From: Coemansia sp. RSA 1804
Taxonomy: Eukaryota; Kickxellomycota; Kickxellomycetes; Kickxellales; Kickxellaceae
DNA: 26,697 nt
Assembly (NCBI GenBank): GCA_027578815.1
Contig: JANBTH010000209.1
Coordinates: forward strand, 1-26,697
Reading direction: 5' to 3'
Part shown: in pieces, positions 8,032 to 16,272 of the stretch
Layout: each line of letters starts with the position of its first letter
Position numbering within the stretch: the stretch's first letter is position 1
Notes under the pieces: model-generated
Databases searched by the model: none
Seen by the model: the letters and a program-made list of their open reading frames with translations, nothing else
Told to the model about the DNA's origin: nothing
Program-made: the position numbers and the translations under genes

Positions 8032-8895
8032 TCACATCACTCCACTCGAAACCGCAATGCTACTACCACTTGTGAGTACAGCAGTATCGACGTCCATTGC
8101 GCCTGTCTCGCCTTCCCTGAGCGACAACGAATAGTATGCAGCCTCCGATTTGGCCAGACTGGAATCAAAGACAGGGGCCTTCTTTTTCAGATCTTTAATC
8201 TTCCCAGTACACAGCAGCAGCTCGACACCTTCCTTCAATACACGCAGGAACTCCACACACCTCTTCACGGCCTCCCTATCACCCTTGCCTAACGAGTTGA
8301 TGCAGTACCTGTTGACCTCTCCTGGGAGGTCGCAAATACCCAGGACATAGTCTGAATCCGTAATATTGATGATCGGACCACCATCGGTGTCTCCAACCGT
8401 CAAGTACTCGACCACCTGCTGCTTGGTTATAAGTTTGTTATCCCTAAGGAACACCCACAACCCGATTGCCTCCACATACTCCTGCACCCCGTGGGTCACT
8501 TGTGCTTGGTACTTTAGCGCATCCGTGCCTTGCAGATCCACCGATACTTTACAAAACAGCTCAATCACCCGCTTGTGATGTTTCTCGGTTTCCCTGAACG
8601 CCTGAGCGGGTCCATCCTGCGTTATACGCAACAGTGCAAACACCATTTTCTTGCTCATTGCTGTTATGTCCCGGGAACACTTGATTATGCGTTCACGTTG
8701 GTCGTAGTGCGCATCCAGGGTGTCCCGGTATGCGCCGAAGCTGGCGAGTACGGCGGTCTTACTATCGGCACATTCTGTTGTTATTGATCCGGGTTCTGAT
8801 GGTTTGACGAGTGAAGTAGCGGTGGTTGTGGTGTTCTGGGGGTGCTCTTGGTTGCTGGGTGTATGGCGTGCCTTTTTGGCCGTGTGTTGGTCCAT
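8032..8895 (-). CDS. TSNAX: Translin-associated factor X (TRAX), C3PO nuclease subunit
   Basis: A 287-residue member of the translin superfamily. TRAX and translin form C3PO, an RNase that processes small-RNA passenger strands and pre-tRNA fragments. Seen in order: a disordered Thr/Ser/Gln-rich N tail (1-48); 'YRDTLDAHYDQRERIIKCSR' (56-75); 'ITAMSKKMVFALLR' (77-90); 'VQEYVEAIGLWVFL' (137-150), carrying the metal-binding Glu pair E139/E142; 'DYVLGICDLPGEVNRY' (182-197), carrying D189 and E193; then C-terminal helices. The acidic cluster expected of catalytically active TRAX is therefore intact. A hydrophilic tail after 245 ends with low-complexity Ser/Val. The partner translin gene is not in this window. 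Confidence 0.93.
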   Translation of the reverse strand: MDQHTAKKARHTPSNQEHPQNTTTTATSLVKPSEPGSITTECADSKTAVLASFGAYRDTLDAHYDQRERIIKCSRDITAMSKKMVFALLRITQDGPAQAFRETEKHHKRVIELFCKVSVDLQGTDALKYQAQVTHGVQEYVEAIGLWVFLRDNKLITKQQVVEYLTVGDTDGGPIINITDSDYVLGICDLPGEVNRYCINSLGKGDREAVKRCVEFLRVLKEGVELLLCTGKIKDLKKKAPVFDSSLAKSEAAYYSLSLREGETGAMDVDTAVLTSGSSIAVSSGVM

Positions 8896-9448
8896 TTTTT
8901 CGAGTTTGTATATGTAAAGGTTGGCTAACTCGGTGTACTAAATAGTAAAAAGACACTTTTCCCTAGTTAAATAAAGAATAGAGTTAAGGATATTGTAAGT
9001 GATGCACTGTGTTTTTTATTTATTTTTTATTCGCCCGCGTGGGCACTATTTGTTTTTAAGGAAAACTCCAGAATGAAATCCGGTTAAAGGGTTTTGGGTT
9101 TTTACGCCCATCGACCTCATGGCTATATGAACTAAATCATAGCAATAAAATGTTAACAAGCCTGTCGTCCCGTCCACACTCGCAGTACTGCTAACGCGTA
9201 CATTCGTTGCTCAGCCTCACAAAGCCTCATTCTCGGCCACTTTAGCTCACCATCGACCATGTTACTCCCTTGTGGCTGCTCCTCCTTCATAAGTCGTCGT
9301 CGAGTCTTTGTCTTCTCTCTGGTGCGACTGTATAGCTATCCGCAGAGCATCGGTCAACTCTCTATGGCCACATTTTTATATTGTTTTTTCAGGCACCGCC
9401 TTATCCTTGGCTCTGGGTAAACAAATAGATACAGTTTTATTTTCCCCA
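8896..9448. other. Spacer left of the small-gene array
   Basis: AT-rich region with TRAX leader sequence on its left. A GC-rich palindrome GCCCGCGTGGGC lies near 9032-9043. Segments at about 9330-9420 (…GCAGAGCATCGGTC…, …CTTGGCTCTGGGTA…) are also found, diverged, near 11060-11085 and 11265-11285, so the repeat unit of the small-gene array extends into this spacer. No intact coding frame was found. Confidence 0.5.
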
Positions 9449-9756
9449 CTATGACCGGCGCATTGCCACACTTTTACCTTCACCATCATCTACATCTATT
9501 TCATTTGACCCCGACTCTGGTTGTGAAATGATTTTACCCTCGGGCCGAATGTATACACGAGCTCTTTCTATTTTAGCATAAGACCAGTTTTCAGCTGTCA
9601 TTTTCTTTTCAAGCCCATCTAAAACTCTTTGCTTAAGCGCAGGTATTACCTTTTCACCTTTTGCAGATGTATTATACTTTTTTTCCTTTCTATCTTTTTT
9701 GATTCACCAAAAGGGTCTGTATATGTAATGGCAACTTGGGTTTTTTTTGCTGACAT
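9449..9756 (-). pseudogene. Small-gene family copy 1, frameshifted
   Basis: The frame opens at the ATG at 9756 with MSAKKTQVAITYTDPFGESK, then loses homology. The family pattern YxTSxxGExxIP resumes in another frame at about 9676 and runs to a TAG at 9449-9451. The switch falls at an A-rich run (minus strand GGAAAAAAAGT, about 9677-9686), where a one-base backward shift joins the two parts. The 3' part keeps MTAENWSYAKIERARVYI, aligned with copy 2, and uniquely reads through into a C-terminal tail with IDVDDGEGK. The lesion could be decay, a sequencing indel in the homopolymer, or a real frameshift site. Protein function is unknown. Confidence 0.55.
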
Positions 9757-10326
9757 CTTTGTATAATTTGCAGAAAAATTAGAAAAGATGAATGAAATAG
9801 CAGAAGAAAACAATGCCTTGCGACAGAAAAATGTATTGCAGTTTATATACCTATGGATTCAAGTAGAAATAAATCTTTAACCTATTTTTTGTCACACCCT
9901 ATTTCTCAATTATTAAATATACTTCTTTACAGAGAAATATAGTGTGAATATAAATGGAAAACAGACATTCTTTTTCACATGATTTTTAATTCAGCAAAGG
10001 TTTCATATTATTCACAACTCTAATTAGATTTGATATATATCTACTTCTAATTAGTCGTTAGACTGACATTTGCATTGTATTTTGGACCTTCTTTTCAGCT
10101 CTATTCGCTGTTTTTATTAATAAAAAATATTAGAATTCAACCAAGAGCAAAAAAACAATTTTGTGTGGATATACTTTTGCTTCCAAAAATTCTAGCACTT
10201 TTTTAAATAAAAACAGTGCACATGAAATTTACTCACTATAACGCGTGCAAATAAATCTTAGCCTTGGGTGTTTCTTTTCTTTCTCTTTTCACCTTCACCA
10301 TCATCTACATCCATTTCTTTTGACCT
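9757..10326. other. AT-rich region between array copies 1 and 2
   Basis: The left 270 bases are the conserved upstream block of copy 1, including its TATA box. The right part (about 10030-10257) is unique, strongly AT-rich sequence with no reading frame. 10258-10326 is the conserved tail downstream of copy 2. Confidence 0.6.
9842..9849 (-). promoter_or_regulatory. TATA box of array copy 1
   Basis: On the minus strand this reads TATATAAA within TAGGTATATAAACTGCAATA, 86 bases before the start codon. The same 20 bases occur before copy 2. Confidence 0.65.
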
Positions 10327-10536
10327 CTACTTTGTCTGTGAACCCTTACTACCCTGGGATCCAATATATGGAAGAGCTCTGTCAATGCTAGCTTGAGACT
10401 GTTTTCTAGCTTCCATTTCTCTTTTAAATTTGCTTACATGCGCATTCTCAGTTGAAGGTATTGCTCTTTCACCATAATCAGATGTACTATAATTTCCATT
10501 CGTTGATTTACCATTGTTGGTTGTTCTTCCTGACAT
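10327..10536 (-). CDS. Small-gene family copy 2, hypothetical 69-residue protein
   Basis: This is the copy with the fewest lesions. The ATG at 10536 matches the start positions of the other two copies; an in-frame ATG seven codons earlier lies in the shared leader and was not used. The product is polar and basic, with no signal peptide or membrane segment: an Asn/Gly/Thr-rich N half (residues 1-25), the family core YSTSDYGERAIP, a predicted helix with alternating charges (KFKREMEARKQSQASIDRAL), then a Gly/Ser tail. The family is not one I recognise. After the TAG at 10327-10329 the frame stays open for 22 more codons to a TAA at 10258 and encodes the tail MDVDDGEG, which copy 1 includes in its frame. 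This may be a shortened or a functional protein. Confidence 0.5.
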   Translation of the reverse strand: MSGRTTNNGKSTNGNYSTSDYGERAIPSTENAHVSKFKREMEARKQSQASIDRALPYIGSQGSKGSQTK

Positions 10537-11434
10537 CTTTGTAAAATTTGGAGACAATATGGTGGAGGAAACTTATGAAAGGTGGATATGAAAATAGAAG
10601 AAAACAATGCTTGGCGAATAAAGGATGTATTGCAGTTTATATACCTATGGATTCAAGTAGAAATAAATCTTTAACCTACCTCTTGTCCCACCCTGTTCTC
10701 CTCAACTATTAAATATACTTCTTCTATTCAAAGAAATATAGCGTGACTATAAATGGAAACCAGTCATACTTTTTTCACCTGATACTTTATTTAGTAAAAA
10801 GTCCACAATATTCAATTTTTTACTAATATCTCCAGTCAAGCCCAGCATGCAAAATCAACAGGTTATCCTTCCATCCTCTTCTATATGCATAATTTTTATT
10901 ATTATTATTATTTTTTCCATTTAACCTTTTTCTGTTGGTTTTACTTGTGTATAATTTTTTATTGGTGTCTTTTTTGATTTGTAAGCCAGTTGTAGGAAAC
11001 GTCATACTGCCAGTGCTGCTGGACCTTTTGCTGACTTTGGATGTAATCGCGCATGTCCTCAGAGCATCGGTCGCTTCTCCACAGTTACTTTGGACAGGTT
11101 CAACCATTGCTGTTGTCCTCTCTATGTAGCTGTCTACCTATGCTCCTGCTACACTTTCTGGAAAATATTATCTAAACAGCCTTGGGTCTCCTATTGCACA
11201 TATAAGTAAGTGTTCTCTTTTCTCCACTGATGTTCCTCCTGTGTAATTTTGCGGGCATTGCCTCATCGCTTGCTCTGGGTATGCTAGTTAATACCATGCT
11301 ATCTCCTGCATTATGACCAACACATTGCCACACTTTTACATTCACCATCATCTACATCCATTTCTTGTGACCTCTACTTTGGCTGGTAAAAGCTATTACC
11401 TTTGAGTTGAACGTATTGAAGATCTCTGTCAATG
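10537..11434. other. AT-rich region between array copies 2 and 3
   Basis: 10570-10870 is the conserved upstream block of copy 2. 10880-11330 holds diverged repeat-unit sequence related to 9200-9450. A 94-codon minus frame (11107 down to 10823) starts with ATG but is Lys/Asn low complexity in its second half and runs into the conserved promoter block of copy 2, so it is not called as a gene. Short words around 11040-11085 align with the tail side of copy 1. Confidence 0.5.
10636..10643 (-). promoter_or_regulatory. TATA box of array copy 2
   Basis: Minus-strand TATATAAA, 100 bases before the start codon at 10536, in the same 20-base context as copy 1. Confidence 0.65.
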
Positions 11435-11605
11435 CTAGCTTGAGACTTTTTTAGCTGCCATTTCTCTTTTAAAATCACTTAAATGCGTATTCTCAGTTGG
11501 AGGTATTGCTCTTTCACCATAATCAGATGTACTATAATTTCCATTCGCTGATTTACCATAATTGCCGGTATATGTAGTACCATCATTGATTGTTCTTCCT
11601 GGCAT
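11435..11605 (-). pseudogene. Small-gene family copy 3, truncated by a 2-base deletion
   Basis: Starts at the family ATG (11605) with MPGRTINDGTTYTGNYGKSA, so it has a slightly longer N half than copy 2. It keeps the core YSTSDYGERAIPPTENTHL and stops after residue 56. Compared with copy 2, two bases are missing around 11444-11452 (minus strand GCTAAAAAAGTCTC against GCTAGAAAACAGTCTC). This moves the frame and brings in the TAG at 11435. In the other frame the homology with copy 2 continues for about 22 codons. The longer open frame upstream of 11605 is leader and promoter sequence, not protein. Confidence 0.6.
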
Positions 11606-12036
11606 CTTTGTAAAATTTGAAGAAAAATATGGTGAAGAAAAATTATCAAATGTGGATATGAAAACAGAAAAAAAGATGCTTGGCGAATGAAGTATGTATT
11701 GCAATATATATATATACATATGAATTCGAGTAGAAAAAATTCTTCACCTACCTTTCTCCCCACCCTATTTGTCTTCAATTAATAAACATATTTCTTCTTT
11801 TCACAGAAACATAATATAACTATAAATGGAAACCAGTCATACTTTTTTCAATTGATGCTTTTCAGTAAAAGTCTATAACATTCAATCATTTTACTAATAC
11901 TTCCAGTCATATCCAACACACCGTATCTTATTAATTTTTTTTACTGAATTATCGGAAATAAAATAGAAAGAGAATCATTTGACCAACCACTCATTTTTAA
12001 TAGGAAAAGAAATAATACACGTTAAAGACTTTTCTA
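11606..12036. other. Upstream block of array copy 3 and GH20 3' flank
   Basis: 11606-11930 aligns with the upstream blocks of copies 1 and 2. A TATATATATA run at 11704-11713 occupies the TATA-box position, about 98 bases before the start codon. 11930-12036 is A/T-rich sequence downstream of the hexosaminidase gene. No gene is seen. Confidence 0.6.
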
Positions 12037-14337
12037 CTAAGGCAGTGAGTTGGAATAATGCTTGGCAACAAAAGTCATCTCACCAGCACACACCTCGCGA
12101 TCCATGACAAAGAAGCCATCAACCAAACCAGTCATGCTGTTTCCGCTTGCGCTACCAATGTTGCGAATAGGAGCAGTGACAACCATGGTCTCGTTCTGCA
12201 GCATGTCCCAACGGGAGTTGTAGTAGTTGACAAACGTGGTGCGGCGCATGTTGTAGAAGACATTGGTCTTTTTGCCGTCAGCAGAGAAGGCAATATGCGC
12301 CCACTCGTCGGGCTTTAGGATAATTTGGGTGTCATACTGGTGGCCGTCTTGCTCAAACGTAACGGTGGACGCAGTGTTGTTACTGATGAGGAGCTTGCCG
12401 TCGCCGGATTCGAGAATTACGGCGTTGGGTGCCTGGTTCTTGTTGGGCTTAACCCACAGACCGACGGCGTACGGGTAGGCAATGCTCTCAAGTGGAGTGC
12501 TGACGTACGAGTTCTTATCGACAAGCTGCAGTGCCTTTCCGTAACCATTGCCGGCATCAACAATCTTGGCGCCGTTGTTCAGCTTGCCATCGTATCCGTT
12601 CTTGGAGGAATCTTTGGCAGCGCCGTCCTCAAAGTCGTAGCTAATGACGTACTGGCCCTTGGTCTGTGGACGACGGGTTAGAGTGATTCCAGGAATGTTT
12701 TCGCGGAGCTTCTTTTCCAGCGGCGCCCACTTCTCATAGGCCACGGTGTCAGAGTTCTTGGAACCGGTCCACAGCTTCTCGCCAAAGGCGCCAATAACCT
12801 TGGAAACGCGGTCGTAGAGCTCGACGCGCGTGACAGACTCGCCAAGGAAATCGTTCCAGTTAGCAAGACCACCACCAGTGAGCAGGGGCTCGTTGGGGCT
12901 GAGATTGCGGCTGGTGTTGGTCTTGTCCAGAAGATCAAATACCCAGGGCTCCCAAAGCTCGTAGATCTTGCGGTCGTCAATGTAGTCCCAGTACGCAGCC
13001 GAGCGGGGGACCAGGTATGAGTCGGGAGCATTGAGGTTGGAGACTGTGTGGCCGCGCTTGACAAGATCAATTGGATTTGAGTAAGTCCAGCCCCAATGAT
13101 CGGTGTGGATACTGCTGTTGATCTCGATGGTGCCAGGAAGCCTGACATCGGAGCCCCACATGCGGATGGTGCGGTTGAAGTTGGTGGCAAAGAAGTCGTG
13201 GAAGTGGTTGACGAACTTGCGCGCAAGGTCACCCCGTGAGGGATCGTACTCGTCGGCACCGATGCTGACTTCGCGAGAATCAAACCATCCAACAACATCG
13301 GTCCACAGACCCTCGACAAAGTCCCAGACCTCCTGGTTGCCCAGATCCATCCAGTCGCCACGCGCAGTGCCCTCAGGAATGGTCCAATCAGGATGGAACT
13401 TGGTGAAACACAGTGAGTGCGCTGGAGTATCGATCTCGGGAATAAGTTCCATACCACGTGCTTTGATAAAGTCCTGGAACTCGCGCAAATCCTGCTTGGT
13501 AAATGACACATCCTCGCTGGCGTACATTGCGTAGGTCGGGTTGTCAGATTTCAGACGGAACCCAACGTACTTGGTAGCCCAGTCGGGCATCAGATCCTTG
13601 CTTTGCACTGCCGGGTTGTCGCTGTAGTGATGGTGCAGCGTGTTGAGCTTGAAGAACGATGTCAATGTTGCGTACTCCCTGAGGTCAGACATCGGAATTG
13701 GCTTGCGAGCAATATCTTGCATGAACTTGCGCTCGTTATAGTTGGGGAAGTCGCGAGCATGACCGCGGGGCAGCGCGTAGTTGTTCTCGTCAGCGAGTAT
13801 CAGCATCTGGAGCAGCGAGCGCGTGCCCCAGAATGCACCGCGGGAGGTGACAGCCTGGATGGAGATGCCCTTGTTGTCAATGTCAAGGAGGTAGCCCTCG
13901 TGGTTGAGGCTTGGGTCAGAGGCCTCGGCACCAAGCGTCAGATAGATATCGTCCTTGGAGTACTTTCTCGAAACAACCACCTTGACATCAAATCCAGTTA
14001 CCTCCTTGATGTCGCTCTGGAAGCTTGCGGCGTGCTGCTTGAGGTTGGAAGGGTTGGCCATGAAGGTGTTTCCAGCATCATGGGCGCCACCCTCGGCGTA
14101 TGCGGGATCAACGACAATTCTGGTTGTCTTCTTGAGCGTCCACTCGCCCTTGGAGCCAGTCCACTCCTGGAGACTTGGGATAACAAAGGGAGTTGGGTTA
14201 GCTTGGTTGTTCTTGTCACTGGATTTTGTAGAAGTGGCAGAAACGGCAGTGCTATCGGGAACAGGGGTTGCGGAAACGCAGATGACGCTTGAAGCAGCCG
14301 CAAGTGCTGCGAGAATAGTAACGCCGATGCGTCTCAT
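12037..14337 (-). CDS. Secreted GH20 beta-N-acetylhexosaminidase (dispersin B / lacto-N-biosidase-like) with C-terminal lectin-like domain
   Basis: A 766-residue extracellular glycosidase. A signal peptide (MRRIGVTILAALAAASSVIC, cut near ATPVP) leads into a Ser/Thr spacer. A GH20b-type N domain spans about 50-195, ending 'GAFWGTRSLLQML'. The catalytic barrel spans about 200-540, with 'RKFMQDIARKPIP' (203-215), 'LNTLHHHYSD', 'ELIPEIDTPAHS' (297-308) and the acid pair D362-E363 in VSIGADEYDPS. The barrel's GADE form matches the DspB/LnbB subgroup rather than ordinary eukaryotic HEX (GGDE). Residues ~565-755 (YDFEDGAAKDSSKNGYDG… to FFVMDREVC) look like a LamG/concanavalin-like carbohydrate-binding domain. 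Several Asn-X-Ser/Thr sites fit secretion. It hydrolyses terminal N-acetylhexosamine linkages; the exact substrate is uncertain. A TATA candidate lies at 14574-14581. Confidence 0.92.
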   Translation of the reverse strand: MRRIGVTILAALAAASSVICVSATPVPDSTAVSATSTKSSDKNNQANPTPFVIPSLQEWTGSKGEWTLKKTTRIVVDPAYAEGGAHDAGNTFMANPSNLKQHAASFQSDIKEVTGFDVKVVVSRKYSKDDIYLTLGAEASDPSLNHEGYLLDIDNKGISIQAVTSRGAFWGTRSLLQMLILADENNYALPRGHARDFPNYNERKFMQDIARKPIPMSDLREYATLTSFFKLNTLHHHYSDNPAVQSKDLMPDWATKYVGFRLKSDNPTYAMYASEDVSFTKQDLREFQDFIKARGMELIPEIDTPAHSLCFTKFHPDWTIPEGTARGDWMDLGNQEVWDFVEGLWTDVVGWFDSREVSIGADEYDPSRGDLARKFVNHFHDFFATNFNRTIRMWGSDVRLPGTIEINSSIHTDHWGWTYSNPIDLVKRGHTVSNLNAPDSYLVPRSAAYWDYIDDRKIYELWEPWVFDLLDKTNTSRNLSPNEPLLTGGGLANWNDFLGESVTRVELYDRVSKVIGAFGEKLWTGSKNSDTVAYEKWAPLEKKLRENIPGITLTRRPQTKGQYVISYDFEDGAAKDSSKNGYDGKLNNGAKIVDAGNGYGKALQLVDKNSYVSTPLESIAYPYAVGLWVKPNKNQAPNAVILESGDGKLLISNNTASTVTFEQDGHQYDTQIILKPDEWAHIAFSADGKKTNVFYNMRRTTFVNYYNSRWDMLQNETMVVTAPIRNIGSASGNSMTGLVDGFFVMDREVCAGEMTFVAKHYSNSLP

Positions 14338-16272
14338 TTTAGTCTGAAATAGGCGTGGGGTATTTCAGCTTAAATAAAATAACAACAACAACGTTGTCTG
14401 AAGGACAAGAAGAAAAAATAGACTAATAAAAATACTAAAGCAGGTAAATAGATAAGGGTGCCTTGTTTAAACTACAAGATTATTACAGCAAAAAGATATC
14501 AAGGGTTGTTGATAATAGCGTATAATGTAGTGGAGATAGATTGGGACGAATCCGTGGTTGGAACTGCCGTTTCTTTATATACTCCATCTAGCATTTACTG
14601 TTTTTTCTCATGGTTTTGCTATCTAGTGTAATATAATGTGATATTTCTACATCTATTTATTATCTTTTGTTTAGCTTTTTATTATTATTTCCCCTAACAA
14701 GGACGGAGCTAGATAAGCTAGTGAGGCAAGAGAATATAGTTGGCGCATGAGTATTAGTGACGTTTGTAAGGAATGTTGATCATCTCAAGCAGAATAGACA
14801 AGCTTTTGTCTCTGGTTGACAGTGTACAGGCAACAATGCTTTTCCCACTTTATTTGACCATGACAATTTTACAGTTTATTTTTTTAAGAGGGGGAAAACT
14901 TTGAATTTCTCTTATTTTTTCGTTGTTTTTTGTTATTCACAATTCTTCTGTAAATCTCCATGGTTCATGTGTCCGGTAAAGAAAAGGGGTAAAAAACAAA
15001 AAACAGACGTCATTCCACTTTTATTTTCTGATATTTGATGGTCCATCGTTTTATTCGATTCTGCTAATGAACAAGAAAAAAGCTAGTGCGTTTCAAGAGA
15101 TTTTCAGTAAATTCCGCTGTGTAACAGTGAAAGAATAATAGCTACGTATCTTCTAGTCACGAGCTTATCTGTGCAGTACATGTGCATGTGCTAATTATGT
15201 AGCTCTCATTTCTTTCTTTTTTCTTGCTCACGGTATTATTATCGGTATATATTTTATTACTGACCGCTCCCACAGCATGGGTACATTAGTAATAAGGTTC
15301 TACTTTATTGGTGCATCTTGCAATCTAAATATACATAACATCCGTGTTTTTGTCATCACATGTTCGTTTGTCAAAAAGAAAAACAAAACAAAGAAATTGG
15401 TGCGGTTTATTGGGTAAACCACTGATTGCGGCAGTGTGTGAAAACTGCATCCACAGATTACACTTTTGTGCAAATCTTGTTTTGTTGCATGGTTAGAGAG
15501 ACATGTGGCAATGTTTCTATAAAAACCATGCAAATGAATATGCAATCTTATCTGGTTGATAAGCCGAGCTTTTGTCCGAGAAAAGAAAACATAAAACAAT
15601 GGTTGGTGCATTTGGCATAATTTTGCAAAACATGCTCGAGATGGTCATTTCCAATAGTATTATGAATACTATATTGACACCATTGTGTCCTATGTTTCGT
15701 TGCAAACGAATGTTGCAAAATAATGATTTTCTTTGCTTTTGAAGCATGGCAGCCAGGCTGTTCATAAACAAAGGAACAATTGCCAGAATTAAGGAATTGT
15801 TCAATTTCTTGACAAATCGAGCGGATACATGTTTTTGATAGAAGATCATGGGTTTATGTCCTTTCTTGCTATCTTTATTCTAAGATTAATGAACCTGGTT
15901 CTGAAACAAAAAGGAGCACAATTGATTCAAGAATTAATTTACTAATCTAATGTCAACAAATAATTATGATTACTTTTAAATCTGCTCCATCTGATCTGAC
16001 AAAATTTATCAACGCATTTGTCTTGCGGTTTGTCAATTCCCTTTGTTTACATTATTATTTTCTTTACAAGGTTTTTGTCCCGTAACATTATTATTTTTCC
16101 CTTTTATCTTTTTTTAAGGTTTCTTTATTCTATTAGTTAATCTGTTAATATAAAGTAGTTTATAATTCTGGTATATTTTTATTATTAAACGAGTTAAAAG
16201 GGGAGGTTTTGTTATATCTCTTATTTTTCTACAGGTCAAATCCAATCTCGTTCATTCTCGGGGGTGTTGACA
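14338..16272. other. 1.9-kb AT-rich divergent spacer between GH20 and kinesin genes
   Basis: The longest gene-poor stretch. Its left end holds the GH20 leader and a minus-strand TATATAAA (14574-14581). From 14600 to 15300 it is AT-rich with T- and A-runs and no coding signal. 15300-15850 is less AT-rich and holds overlapping minus-strand frames of 103 and 110 codons with no recognised domain; they may be remnants of a decayed gene or element. 15850-16272 is strongly AT-rich and leads into the kinesin start. No RNA gene was recognised. Confidence 0.55.
14574..14581 (-). promoter_or_regulatory. Candidate TATA box of GH20 gene
   Basis: Minus-strand TATATAAA about 240 bases before the GH20 start codon. 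The distance would imply a leader of roughly 200 bases. Confidence 0.4.

Larger units (their letters stand above)
9420..11930 (-). repeat. Three-copy degenerate tandem repeat containing a small gene family
   Basis: Three direct copies, all oriented on the minus strand, have aligned start codons at 9756, 10536 and 11605 (spacing 780 and 1069 bases). Each shares in order, reading minus: an upstream block (about 220 bases, with TATAAATGGAAA and CACCCT words), a TATA box, a short leader (TACAAAGATG or similar), a short basic reading frame, and a downstream tail with GATGTAGATGATGGTGAA. Copies 1 and 3 have further shared downstream words. The left limit near 9420 and right limit near 11930 are estimates by eye. 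Confidence 0.8.

Noticed and set aside
10823..11107. 94-codon minus frame between array copies 2 and 3
   Set aside because: The second half is Lys/Asn low complexity and enters the conserved upstream block of copy 2; the first part only echoes fragments near 9340-9390. It was kept as repeat-unit sequence, not a gene.
9420..11930. CRISPR-like or satellite array
   Set aside because: The units are 0.8-1.1 kb, carry reading frames and TATA boxes, and have no short repeat-spacer pattern.
12678..13511. 277-codon frame on the minus strand inside the GH20 gene
   Set aside because: It is a shifted-frame shadow of a gene with intact signal peptide, catalytic motif and lectin-like domain, and its composition is the Ser/Thr/Arg-rich pattern typical of such shadows.
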